A stretch of 64,000 nt of DNA from Azolla caroliniana (GCA_043228905.1 JBHGNT010000009.1:19406001-19470000), one strand, 5' to 3'; positions 49,774-61,610 are shown, counted from the first letter of the stretch. Notes: a model not told the origin generated them from the letters alone. Program-made: numbers and translations.

Positions 49774-51189
49774 ATTCAGAACCATTTTCGGCGTTTGAAT
49801 CGAATTCGGACGGCGAGTACAACGCATATTCGTATTACCGCAGCAGTCACAACACCCCGGACGGACCGGGGGACGAGGAATAAGATAATATAACGACACC
49901 GGAACCAACGATAATAGAACTGAAAGCTTCAGGAAGGCACGAGGAGGATCAACCTCCGACACCGCCACGCGGGCCTCCGAAGGAGGAAGAGGGAAGACCT
50001 TCAACGCCAAAAAAAGAGGAAAGACCTCTGACACCGCCTCCGAAAAAAGAGGAGGAGAAACATCCAACTCTGCCTCCAACAGAAGAGGGGGAGAGACCTC
50101 CGTCACCACCAGCTCGAGTTCCGACACCTAACGACGATATGCCGTTCCAATATCCCATGTACTGGGATGATCCAGACGCGGAAGCCCATGTGTATTCATT
50201 TCTACAAACATGGGAAGCAAACCATGTGCCGCAATGCTTAAATGCCGCCGAAGTAGAACAATCGAAGATCGCAGAGTTCAACATGACTTTGGAAGGACCA
50301 GCCGTGCGATGGCGCTTGACACACCTTCCCGGCACCATCACTACGTTTGAGGACTTGAAAACCAGATTTTTACAATTCTTCAACAAGGAGGTGGATCAAC
50401 AAGAAATGGTCGGCCTATTCTACACCATATGATAGGAACCTACGGAAACCATTCAACAATTCGTAATTTGGTTCCAGCGGATGCACAACTAGCTAAGTCA
50501 GGCACCACCAGAAGCAGAGGCTAAAGTAATATTCCTAGCAGCACTCCGGGAACCCCTGCGTATGGTGTGCGCAGTCATTGATTTCCGCACTAGCACGATC
50601 GACCATGTCATAAACCGGGTCAGGGAGATGGAGAAAACGAGCTCGTGGCTAACAATGGGGGCACTCCAACGTACATTATCGACAAAAGAAGACCTACGTT
50701 TTCGGCAAGCTATACAATGTGCGACTAGTCTCAATGCCGAGCACTCTGCAATAGAATGTACCATGCGGTCACAGTGCATGTTATGACATTCCAGGTTGCA
50801 CACAATGGACCGATGTGAATATAACTTACTGAACTGGCAAGCGGCACCGGTAAGACAAATCGATCCCCACAACGACCAGAAAGAGGAAGAAGAACGTTGG
50901 CATCGAGACGAGCGTTACCGGCCAGTACAGGATGTCTGGTACAACGACAGAAGGGACACTTATGACCGGGACCGGTACGACAGGTACCGAGATCATAATG
51001 GTGACCGTTTTGATCGTGATCACTCTCTAAGTTACAATTGGAGGGGAGAAGATCAGCGCGAGGATTACGAAGATCGCCGACGACAGGGATACAAGAACCA
51101 TCAATGTTTTAATAAGAAACGAAAGTTACAACCGAAAGGAGGAGCGTCGGGAACTGGCGAAGGAATACCTACGAGAGCCGAAGAGAGGG

Positions 51190-52356
51190 TTGAGTGGCAC
51201 CCAACCAGAACAAAGACGAACGGAAGAGCCTAATCGGCCGGCAACAGGATTTCAACCAAGTATCGGGCCAAAAGTAGAATCCAACAATACCCGGAAAGCG
51301 TATTGTTATTATTGCCGGCAGGAAGGTCATTATAGCAACCAATGCCCAATGAAAAGTAATGAAAAACAATCGGCAGTCAATATGGTGGTAGCAGAGGTCG
51401 CAAATATACAACAAGTCACTACCAGGGCAAAAGGAAAGATGACGGAGTGGGAAGCCCAAGAGACTATTCGGAAACAGGCCACCGAATGGTTCGAGAAGGC
51501 GAATGAACTGAATGCAACCGAAGTCAAACAACAAAAGGCGGCATCAACGGAGCTCACCGACACAATCCAGGCGGAAAACCCAACATGGCAAGCGTTACAG
51601 GAATGTCAAATTACGTTGCCATTAGGCCGGCTACTACAATTAGTACCTCGGTTCACGGATGGGCTGAAATCGACAATAACAACACCAGACTTGTCGCCGG
51701 CTCCGACTTTCTTTTCCAACCCAGAGGAAGAGTCGGCGATGGTGGACACAAGCAATCCGGCAATCACTGCCCTTGTCAAAGGACGCGAGCTACCAGGGAC
51801 AATCGTTGACGGAGGATCGGGCATCAATGTAATAACCCTCCGCACTTGTGACACCTTGGGAATTCAGGAGTGGGAGCCTTGCTTGTTTTGGCTCCGGATG
51901 GCAGATACGAGTTCGGTAAGACCCACCGGTTTAATACGAGATCTGGAGGTAACAATTGGAGGACATGCATTCCGCATTTCTGCGGTGGTTCTCCAGTTAA
52001 ATACTCACGGGGCTTACCCACTATTGCTTGGACGACCATGGTTGCGGATGGCTCACATTATGCAGAACTGGCGGAAGAACGTGATTACATTCCGACGAGG
52101 CAAAACCAAAGTACGGGTACCGACACATCCACAAACCGGAACCGGCAAAGAGCTAACACCGTTATATGCTGAAAGCGTTAATATGCTGGAAGGACTCGTC
52201 GATGAGGAAGTCAATCGGTATCTCAAGGATAATCCAAAAATCGTACCCTTGTTTGAAATAGATGTGGCAGAAGCAGTCTCTCCGTATATTGCACAACCGG
52301 GAGATGCCGGAGAGGAACCGGATAAAGAGGCCATCAGAGAACTACATCAAGCATAG
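51190..52356 (+). pseudogene. Gypsy D zinc knuckle and protease region
   Basis: The frame has a CCHC knuckle CYYCRQEGHYSNQC (about 51301-51342), a linker, and the protease site GTIVDGGSGINVITL (about 51798), where DGGS takes the place of DSGS. YPLLLGRPWLR is the conserved flap-to-helix segment. The frame ends with TAG at 52354, and the sequence to 52626 continues RT-leading sequence (DVFAWSYEDM near 52520) after stops. Confidence 0.82.
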
Positions 52357-52499
52357 GAGGCCCTAAAACGGGAAATGGCAGTATCTCAAAGGGCCAAGGC
52401 GTCCCAGCTAGAAGAAGCAAACTTAGGAATTGGGGAGGAAGCACGACCGGTACATATTGCCAAAGAAATGTCACCGGAAAACAAAACGGCAATGATTAA

Positions 52500-54461
52500 C
52501 TATTGAAAGAATTCCGGGACGTATTTGCCTGGTCCTATGAGGATATGCGAGGGATGGATTCACAACTATATCAACACCAGATATATCTCAGCAAAGACGC
52601 CAAACCGGTAGCACAGGCGCTACTGAATGAACCCTAATTATGCGGTAAGGGTAAAAGAGAAAATCGACAAGTTACTTCGAGTCGGTTTTATCCAGTTGGT
52701 AAAGAAAGCCACATGGTTGAGTCCGATAGTAGTCGTGCCGAAGAAGAACGGGAAGATCCGGGTGTGCGTTGATTACCGAAAATTGAATGCCGCGATGGTG
52801 ACTGATGGCTTTCCACTTCCATTCACAGATGGAGTTCTGGACACAGTAGCCAGTCACGAGGTATATAGCTTCCTAGACGGATTCAATGGGTACAATCAAA
52901 TACAGATGCACCCCGATGACCAAGAAAAGATGGCGTTCGTTACCGAGTGGGGAGTTTTTGTTGCCGTAGTGATGATGTTTGGACTCAAGACGGCGCCGGC
53001 TACCTTTCAACGGATAATCATGGAAATATTTGGAGAGTTCATCCCGACGTTTATTGTTGGGAGACAGGTCCCTCCGGATGGGAAGGGAGAAGAACAGTGC
53101 CGACGAACAATCTCGGCCGAGGCCGAAATCAGAAGAGGAGTACCCGGCTATGGAGAGCCGGATGGTGCAGACCCGGTATGAACCGGATGAGGAGTACCCG
53201 GCTACGGAGAGCCGGATGGTGCAGACCTGGTATGAACCGGATGAGGAGTACCCGGCTACGGAGAGCCGGATGATACAGACCCGGTATGAACTGGATGAGG
53301 AGTACCCGGCTACGGAGAGCCGGATGGTGCAGAACCGGTATGAACCGGATGAAGAGACATATTCGTAAATATGTTTCTAAGAGTCCATCGAGGCTATATT
53401 TGTAAATAGCCAAAAAGTCATATTAGTATAAATATGACTTAGGGCAAACTTTTAGTATGAGTTGTAGTTGTTGTCGTTTCTTGTTGGTGCAAGAGAAGAG
53501 AGAGTGCGTAACTGTACAGAGAGAGAGAGAGAGAGAGAAAGAGGTCGTTGCCTCTGTTGTAACCGCCGCCTGTGGCGAAGATCTGTGAGCACGAGGTCGT
53601 TGCCTCAGTGAACTCACTATTGTACATTCTTACATAGTGACAGTTTGCAGCCTGTGGGCTGCCGTGGTTTTTCCCCTACTTTGGGGTTTTCCACGTAAAC
53701 CTCTTGTGTATCTTCCTCTTCTTTGTGTCGTGTTTTATTTCCCGTTTTCTGTGTATCATTCTAAGCTCGGTTGTGGCCGAGCGTTGCGCATAAGGAGCGT
53801 TGAGTTCCCGTCATTTATGCAGGTGTTCCTAGACAACTTCGCGGTGTATAGCTGGCAAGGGGAGCACCTGGACCATCTCCGGTTATGCCTAGAAAAATGT
53901 AGGGGATACCGGCTAAGCTTGAACCTGGCAAAGTGTGTGTTCGGGGTGGCTAGTGGTACGCTACTGGGCCATATTGTCAACAAGGACGGGATAGCAGTAG
54001 ACCTGGACAAAGTCAGGGAAATTCTGGAGGCACCGGCACCAACGACGGCAAAAGCATTAAGCAAATTTTTAGGACAAATCCGGTGGCATAGCCGGATGCT
54101 CCGGTATTTGGCAGATCTTGCAACACCGCTGCATGCTGCGGTTCACCGAACACCGTTTCAATGGATGGCTACAAAGGATGATGGTTACCGCGTGCTAAAA
54201 GTACTACTATCGCAAGCACCGGTAGTACAACCCCCGGACTGGTCCAAAGAATTTCATGTGGTTGTCGACGCGTCAGACATAGCAATCGACAACGCACTTA
54301 CGCAGCTGACCGAACCGAAGTGGTACCAACCGGTATACTATGCAAGCTGGAAACTGTCACAAGCGGAACGAAATTATTCCACAATGGAGAGAGAAGCCTT
54401 GGGGATGATTTATAGTGTCACAAAGTTTCGACACTATTTGTTGGGCCGGAAATTAGGCTAA
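52500..54461 (+). pseudogene. Gypsy D reverse transcriptase and RNase H, split by a solo LTR
   Basis: RT fingers and palm lie at 52627-53054 (SPIVVVPKKNGKIRVCVDYR; FLDGFNGYNQIQM; MMFGLKTAPATFQRI). The frame resumes at 53814 through the TTTAT duplication with MQVFLDNFAVYSWQGEHLDH. The catalytic YxDD reads FLDN (AAC at 53835), so the RT is dead or was already altered. RNase H begins FHVVVDASDIAIDNAL near 54250 and runs to YLLGRKLG at 54461. There is no integrase after it. Confidence 0.85.
53055..53813 (+). repeat. Solo LTR related to copia C, in gypsy D RT
   Basis: 759 bp, begins TGTTGGGAGACAGG and ends CCCGTCA. The duplication TTTAT is perfect at 53050-53054 and 53814-53818. It shares with the copia C LTR the TATA region (AAATATGACTTAGGGCAAAC) and general layout, but its U3 VNTR is a 54-bp unit in about four copies (53135-53350). 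No internal element sequence remains, so it is the product of LTR-LTR recombination. Confidence 0.93.
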
Positions 54462-54877
54462 TAGCCAACTAGCTATTGTTAATAGCTAACTAGCTACTAG
54501 CAATAGCTAACTAACTTGGAGGTAGCTAATTAGCTAACTAGCTACTGGCCAAAGCTAAATAGCTACTGGACAAAGCTAAATAGCTACATTAGAATATGAT
54601 CATAGCTAACTAGCTATTGTTAATAGCTAACTAGGTACTGGCTAAAGCTAATTAGCTACATCAGAATATTATCATAGCTAACTAGCTACTAGTAATAGCT
54701 AACTAGCTACTGGCCAAATCTAATTATCTACATTAGAATATGATAAGAGCTAATGAGCTACATAAGAATATTATCATAGCTAATTAGCTACCACACTATA
54801 TCTAACTAGTGACATCAGATAACATTAGAATACTGACTGGAATCCCTTCTTATTACACTGGTAGATTTATTTATTAG
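54462..54877. repeat. Tandem repeat of tagctaactagctac words, then AT-rich flank
   Basis: From 54462 to about 54795 the sequence is an imperfect array of 20-36 bp units built on aatagctaactagctactgg and aagctaaatagctac. It abuts the truncated end of gypsy D. From 54800 to 54877 it is AT-rich, ending tttattag, which looks like the 3' end of the DDE-like gene's intron. Confidence 0.85.
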
Positions 54878-55333
54878 TGTTGAGAATCAAGCTCAACATA
54901 GTGCAACGTGTGAACACACCTTTTGAGAATCCATGATTACTCAAAGTTCAAGAGTCACACCACTACTCTCTACATATTAACTATGTGTCATAGAATCATA
55001 TTCTATGACACATAACTAATGAGTTACATATTCCCCATGACTATGAGTCTTCACATTCCCAAAGAGAGAAAGTGGTTGTTGTAAGTTAATAAAGAGAGAG
55101 GGTGACTCTATATAAAGCACCCTCCTCATACTTCATAACAAGTTCACTTGGTTGTGACTCCTTATTATGCTACATTTTGTAATTATTATTCTGCTTGTCC
55201 AATATACACCTTCTTCTTGAGTATTCCTTTTTCTACCTATCTTGTGTTCTCTCATCTCTCCTCTAATTCCTCTCACTCATACACATAACACACATCTCTT
55301 CCACTACACAAGAATCATACCCGATTCTTTACA
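54878..55333 (+). repeat. 5' LTR of copia B
   Basis: Starts TGTTGAGAATC, ends TTTACA. TATATAAAG at 55109-55117 is the likely TATA box. Confidence 0.93.
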
Positions 55334-55500
55334 TGGTATTAGAGCGATTTGGTAGCTCGATCTAGCCCACTCGCCTCATCGTGATCGTGTGTTGTGCTCT
55401 ACGTCGATGTTCAAGAAGAACCAGCTCATCGCTATCGTAGTACCACTACATAGCTCGTGTTTGAGAGAGAAGGAAAAGAAGAAAGGAAGCTTAATCGACA

Positions 55501-56656
55501 ATGAATACTCAAATGGGGAGCGCTCTCCCTAGCGAGAAGTTGGACCGAAACAACTTCGCATTGTGGGAGTACAAGATGCACCAATACCTTGTCGTCCAAG
55601 GCTATTGGGGTTACATCAAGGGAGCATAAGAAAACCGACCCGACCTGGAAGACGCCAACTATGCAACGTGGGAGCAAGCGTCAAGCCGAGTGATGTATTT
55701 CTTGGAGACATGTGTTCATGACCACATGCTTGACTACATTCGAGAAGCCGAGACGCCGAAGGAAGCGTGGGAGAATCTATGAAAGATTTTTGCCGCCAAC
55801 ACAACCGTGAGAAAGGTTCAACTCCGCCAAGAGTTGAACAACATCTAACAAAGGGATATATGTCTATCACAAGCTACACCTTGAAGATCAAGGAGCTTTG
55901 CGACTCGCTTGGCTTGATAAGCGTCAATATGGATGATGATGAGATGGTGCAAATATGCCTCGGCGGCCTTGCACCACGATTCGGCGCGATGCGAACCGCT
56001 GTACTAGCACGGGAGAATCCACCCTCCTTCGATCTTCAATCTACGTTGTTGGTCAAAGAAAACTATGTTCGAACAAGGAGAAACCCCTCGGAAGGCCACC
56101 TGCTCTACACACATTCGGACAGAGGAAGAGGACGCGGCCGTGCAAGAAGAGGCCGATTCGGCCAAGGACAAGGCGGACAAGGCCCGACTTACGAAAACAA
56201 CTCACAATTTCGGCATGAAGACGGAAGCCATCGAGGAACCTTTGGAAGAAGGGGGAGCTTCCATTCCGGTCCGAACCGACAAAGCTCGGTCAAATGCGGA
56301 TATTGCAAAAAAATTGGTCACCACGAAAAAGAATGTCTTAAGAAGATACATGAGTTAGCTTCCACTAGCCGACAACTCACCAACTACGCCATCAACTCCG
56401 ACTATGACGATCGTGGCGTAATGTTCATGATGAGACATAGAGCGAATTCAATGTCGGCCTCTACTTCTACTAGTGCCTCCAGTTCGGAAGACGTATGGTT
56501 CGTCGATTCCGATGCCTCGAACCATATGACGTCGCATCAAGAATGGTTTCGAGAACTTGGAGAGCTGGACCGACCCAGCTATGTTGAAACCAGAGACGAC
56601 ACTACGCACCCGATTTTGGCACATCGGCAATGTTCCGTTCAGAGAAGAAGGTAAGA
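55501..56656 (+). pseudogene. copia B gag and protease
   Basis: The ATG at 55501 starts MNTQMGSALPSEKLDRNNFA. Stops at 55627 (TAA), near 55782 (TGA) and near 55845 (TAA) break the gag domain, which continues VQICLGGLAPRFGAMRTAVL. The knuckle is CGYCKKIGHHEKEC. The protease site reads VDSDASNHMTSH: the usual glycine of DSG is Asp (GAT at 56511), so the enzyme would be inactive even without the stops. Confidence 0.9.
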
Positions 56657-59600
56657 AAACTTATATTAAAAATGTCTTGCAGGTACCAACTATCACGAAG
56701 AATTTGGTCTCCGTCGGCCAAATTGTAGAGCAAGGAATACAAGTACGATTTAATCAAGGCAGTTGCTTCATCGAAAAAGAGGGTCGACTCATCGCTCGCG
56801 GACAAAGAGAGGACCGAATGTTCATTCTCGACTCACACGAGATGAAATCGGCCATGTTCACAAAGGGCATGAAAGCCGATCCCGACATAGAGTTATGGCA
56901 CAAGCGGATTGGCCATATCAACCTCCAAAAGCTCAAGGCAATGCAATCAAAAGGAGTCGTCATCGGGCTCCCGACATTCACGGAGAAAGAGATTGAAGGC
57001 GTGTGTGCCGCTTGCCAATTCGGCAAGCAACATCGGCAACCATTTCCGAAGGAGCGGAACGTGAGCAAAGGCGTACTCGACATAATTCATTCCGATGTAT
57101 GGGGTCCGAGTCAGAAGGCGATATTCGGCAGATGCCGATATTACGTGACATTCATCGACGACTTCTCTAGGCACACTTGGATCTACCCGATGCGGCAAAA
57201 GAGAGAAGTGTTCAGACACTTCCAAAAATTCAAGAATGAAGTCAAGAAAGCCATGGGCCGAAATGTACAATGTCTTTGGTTGAATGGAGGCAAGGAATAT
57301 TTCTCGGATGAGTTTACGGCGTGGCGTATCTACGGAAAGAAGGAATTCGGCGAGAGTTTTCGTGTCGACATACGCCACAACAAAACGGAGTGGCCGAACA
57401 AAAGAATCGGCACATCCTCGAAGTAGCACGGGCCATGATGAACGAAAAGCACATGCCGATGTTGTACTGGGCAGAAGCCGCTAACACGGCCGTATACGTC
57501 ATGAATCGGTGTACGACATCGGGTGTGCACAAACTTACTCCGCACGAGAAGTTTTTCGGAAAGAAGCCAGACCTATCATATGTTCGGATATTTGGCTCCA
57601 TTGCGTATGTGCATATCCCCGATGAGAAGCGAGAAAAGCTCGACCCGAAGTCGGAGAAATGTATCCTCGTAGGATACTCACTAGAGCGAAAGGGGTACAA
57701 GTGCTATAACCCCTCAACTTGAAAATCTCGAGTAAGTCGAGGCGTTGGTTTCGACGAGTCCGCATCTTGGCGCACACTAGAGATAACTTCGACTCCGATT
57801 TTGATCGACCTGGAATACGCCGAAATAGAGATAGAAGCCAAAGATTGGCTCACGCACATGTTCGAAGAAAACATGATTACGACAAGGCTTAGTGGGCCAC
57901 AAGAGCCCCCGAGCGATCAAAGCACATCTCGGCTGAGTCCGAAGCTGAACAAAGGGAAGGCAAAAATGCCGGAGTATGAAGACGATCACTTCGATGGCAA
58001 CGAATTGACTCACTCCTTTGATAGTGAGTTCAAAGGCCTTGAGATCCGGACAAATGGAGCGGAGAAAGCCATAGTATCCGCAAACGAGAAGCTCCACCGA
58101 TCCACCTGTGAAAAGAACCCCGTAAGCCGATTCGGCTACAACGATTATATGGCGTACCATTACACCTTTATGATGAAGGTAGCAACAGTACGGGAGCCGG
58201 AAACCTTTTCTGAAGCCACGAAGGACCCGCGATGGATCGAAGCAATGAACGAGGAGATGCATGGAATACGCAAGAACGAGACATGGGATCTCGTTCCCCA
58301 CTCACCGCACGAGAAGGCAATTGGCTACAGATGGATCTACAAGGTGAAGTATAATGCCGACGGCTCCGTCAACCGCTACAAAGCTCGACTCGTAGCGAAA
58401 GGATACGCACAAACACATGGAATCGACTATGAAGAGACCTTTGCCCCGGTGGAAAAGATGACGACGGTGCGGACCGTGATCGCACTTGTAATGGCAAAAG
58501 GGTGGCACCTCCACCAAATGGACGTCAAGAACGCCTTTCTTCAAGGCGAATTAGAAGAGGAGGTGTACATGGTACAACCACCCGGCTTTGAATCGTGTAC
58601 TCATCCGAAAGCCGTGTGCCGACTCAAGAAGCCACTCTATGACCTCAAGCAAGCATCAAAGATTACGCAATATCTTCATCAAATCGGCTTTCAAATGTCG
58701 AAATCCGACAACTCCCTCTACATACGACACGACTCTAGAAGTCTAATTGTCAACATCCTATACGTGGATGATCTGGTCATTGGAGGTGAAAGTCTAGTCG
58801 ACATCAACAAGGTCAAGTTCCTCCTCTTCGGCAAATTCGAGATGACAGTCATGATGGAACTCCATTACTTCCTTGGCATCGAAGTAAGTCGGATTCCGAC
58901 CGGCATTTTGATCTCTCAATGACACTACATCCTCAACTTGTTATACAGGTTTGGGATGACTGAGTGCAAATCGGTCGCTACGCCTCTTGATTGAAACCTC
59001 AAACTAGATGCTGACTCCGGCATAGACGAGTGTGAGCCGACCCAATATCATCAACTGATCGGGTGCCTCATCTATCTCACGATCACTCGACCCGAATTTA
59101 GCTATCCAGTCGGACTCCTTAGCCAATTCATGCAAACTCATCGAGATATCCATTTCGATTGCGCTAAGAGAGTATTATGATACGTGAGGGGCACAATGGA
59201 TTACGGTGTTCTCTACACATCGGTGCCACCAATACGACTCGTAAGGTACACAGACACAAACTGGGTAGGCTACAATGTTGATCGACGATCGACCTCCGGA
59301 TTTGTCTTCTCACTCAGTAGCGGAGCAATATCTTGGAGTAGTAAGAAGCAACCTACTGTCGCACTTTCGAGTACGGAGGCCGAATATAGGGTGCAACCGT
59401 AGCTGCATGTGAAGCCATATGGCTCAAGAGGATTTTGAAGGATCTGGGCATCCCCATCAAGGATTCGACTCCCATTTATTGCAACAACATGAGCAGTATA
59501 TATCTGGCTCGGAACCCGGTGTTCCACACGCATACAAAGCACATCGAAGTGCACTATCACTTCATTCGAGAGCGCGTACAGGCCGGAGATGTCGACCTTC

Positions 59601-59854
59601 AACACATCAACACGAATCTTCAGACGGCCAACATCTTCACCAAAGCCTTAGCAGCCGACAAGCTTCGGCAATTCAAGTCAGATCTTGGATTGACGATCCC
59701 TGACTTGCCAAGCTTGAGGGGAGTACAAGCGAGAACCAGATACCGTCCGAACCAGGTACGAGCCGAAGCGGACACCGGAGATCGTCCGAACCGGATACAA
59801 GCTGAAGCGGACATCAATCAAAAGGAACCGACCCGAGTTGAGCTTGAGGGGGCG
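56657..59854 (+). pseudogene. copia B integrase, RT and RNase H
   Basis: The pre-integrase region is IELWHKRIGHINLQKLKAM. The integrase core has IIHSDVWGPS, but the second catalytic Asp is Asn (WLNGGKEYF, AAT at 57283). A short insertion near 57320 shifts the frame before QQNGVAEQKNRHI. The RT frame 57801-58922 has YKARLVAKGYAQTHGIDYEE, NAFLQGELEEEVYMVQPPGF and NILYVDDLVIGG, with a deletion of about four residues after LKQAS. Stops at 58920, near 58991 and near 59176 lie in the connection. RNase H has YTDTNWVG and SSTEAEY, then resumes at 59435-59860 with IYCNNMSSIYLARNP. Two or three degenerate repeats precede the LTR. Confidence 0.92.
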
Positions 59855-60305
59855 TGTTGAGAATCAAGCTAAACATAGTGGAACGTGTGAACACACCTTT
59901 TGAGAATCCATGATTACTCAAAGGTCAAGAGTCATACGACTATTCTCTACACATTAACTATGTGTCATAGAATCATATTCTATGACATATAACTAATGAG
60001 TTACATATTCCCCATGACTATGAGTCTTCACATTCCCCAAGAGAGAGGGTGGTTGTTGTAAGTTAATGAAGAGAGAGGGTGACTCTATATAAAGCACCCT
60101 CCTCATACTTCATACCAAGTTGGTTGTGACTCCTTGTTATGCTACATTTTGTAATTCTTATTCTACTTGTGCAATATACACCTTCTTCTTGAGTATTCCT
60201 TTTTCTATCTATCTTGTGTTCTCTCATCTCTCCTCTAATTCCTCTCACTCATACACATAACACACTTCTCTTCCACTACACAAGAATCATATCCGATTCT
60301 TTACA
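59855..60305 (+). repeat. 3' LTR of copia B
   Basis: 451 bp, preceded by the purine tract gagcttgagggggcg and followed by the duplication ATTAG. It differs from the 5' LTR at several bases and small indels. Confidence 0.94.
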
Positions 60306-61610
60306 ATTAGGTTCAAGCGAATGCATTCAAAAATCAAAGTTAAACTACGAACATTCGAGTCTCTTAAGCCACACTTTGTGAGACGCTTAAAGGATCGATA
60401 CACATGCTTGTGCATTTACCATGTACAAATGAGTTTTCTCAAGGATTCTATTAATCTACTACGTCACCATAGCTCTTCTCTATAGGATGCAATATGCACT
60501 TGTGAGTGGGCAATTTCTTGATTTAGCCAGACAGAGCTTTGTAAATCAACAGAGCATGTATGCATATCCATGAGTGGTCTTTTAGATTCACTATTGTGCC
60601 TGAGAGAATCTAAGGCTATCTTCCACAATTAAATATGTGTCATGGGTTTATGTGAAGATTGTGGACCTAGTAGATTTAAGTGGTGTCCAAAAGAGTTGAG
60701 TAGTGAAATATTAATCTTTGTCAAGTTATTTGAGTCTATGGACACCAATTCCGAAGGAAAGGTGTGTAAAAGAAAGGATCTAGTTAGGAAGTCACTTAAA
60801 CCAAGGGATTTGGTGTCTCTATTTGTAGTATCTCTACAAAAGTTCATTAAACACAACTTCATTTATTCATGGCAGGCCCATTAGTTTAAGACTTGCATAT
60901 CTGATTTTCCAAATGATGTAGTAGTCTCAGGAGTAGATTTTGCAGAGAATTATACTTTCAAGAAGCAAAATGAAATTCAATCCATGCATTGGTGTTTAGT
61001 GCAAGTAACCATTTTTGTGCACATAACATATTTTCGAGTTTTAGGTGATGTTAAGAAAGTAATTCATTTTTATTTATTTCGGATGATAAGAAGTAGGATA
61101 CCTTGTTTATCCAACACTGTTTAAAGTTACATTGGCAATGGTTATTAAGTCAACATTTGGAGCTTACTCAACATTGGGTTTGGTTTGATGGATCTGCATC
61201 ACAATTCCATTTTATTTTGTTGGGAGGTATCCTTCTGAAATAGGTTTGGAGATGAGATGGATTTTTTTGGGTCCATCCATGGTAACGGTGAACATGATGG
61301 AGCAGGTGTAGTTATAAACCGGGCACTTACCCATGAACAACTAAAGGCAGATAGTGTGCATATGAATTGTGCATCACACATAATCGATTTTTTAAGAACT
61401 AATATGTCAACGAGTGCAATTGGTGTTTATTCCTCGCAGGTCCGACTTTACATATGAAAGACATGGAGATACTCTGAGTGATGTCATAACCATTGGGGAT
61501 AAGTTTGCTCTAAATGTAGAAGAAGGACATTCAGAGGGTGCCAATTTCTATTTATTGAAGTGCACGGTTTTTAAACAATGTGCAATGTAGAATATTGTAG
61601 ATGCTTGGGG
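60306..61610 (+). pseudogene. C-terminal half of the decayed DDE-transposase-like gene
   Basis: Right after copia B an acceptor-like ATTAG precedes FKRMHSKIKVKLRTFESLKP and HFVRRLKDRYTCLCIYHVQM. Across stops follow LCEDCGPSRFKWCPKEL, IKHNFIYSWQAH, VVSGVDFAENYTFKKQNEIQ, QHWVWFDGSASQF and FFGSIHGNGEHDGAGVVINR. The invariant acidic positions suggest a triad of Asp (60936), Asp (61187) and Glu or Asp (61290 or 61296), like an RNase H-fold transposase. Cysteines near 60420 and 60655 may bind zinc. There are at least five stops, so it is dead. I recognise the family as recurrent and uncharacterised in land plants and animals, but cannot name it with confidence. Confidence 0.65.

Larger units (their letters stand above)
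43991..51233 (+). pseudogene. Gypsy D gag, split by copia C
   Basis: The ATG at 43991 starts MTRPTNDPTTERARRLAERL. TAG near 44072 and TGA near 44129 interrupt it. The frame reads up to GEGDS at 44245 and resumes after copia C at 49774-49778 with EPFSAFESNSDGEYNAY, joined exactly through the ATTCA duplication. A Pro/Glu-rich linker follows, then the gag domain at 50139-50430 (YWDDPDAEAHVYSFLQTWEA). Frames at 50562-51233 end in an arginine/aspartate-rich tail. Several stops are present. The gag at 26905-27500 belongs to the same lineage. Confidence 0.85.
43498..54461 (+). mobile_element. Gypsy element D, decayed and 3' truncated, hosting copia C and a solo LTR
   Basis: An LTR starting TGTTGACCGG (43498) is followed by gag, protease, reverse transcriptase and RNase H in gypsy order, then stops at 54461 where an AT-rich tandem repeat begins. 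There is no integrase or 3' LTR, so no target duplication can be read. Two later insertions with perfect 5-bp duplications (ATTCA and TTTAT) cut gag and RT. D sequence excluding them totals about 4.7 kb. Confidence 0.85.
54878..60305 (+). mobile_element. Ty1/copia element B, complete but decayed
   Basis: LTRs 54878-55333 (456 bp) and 59855-60305 (451 bp) start TGTTGAGAATCAAGCT and end TTTACA. The duplication ATTAG is perfect at 54873-54877 and 60306-60310. The primer site TGGTATTAGAGCG follows the 5' LTR. All copia domains are present in order but broken by many stops and frameshifts. It is a sister family to copia A and the same family as copia F. Confidence 0.95.
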
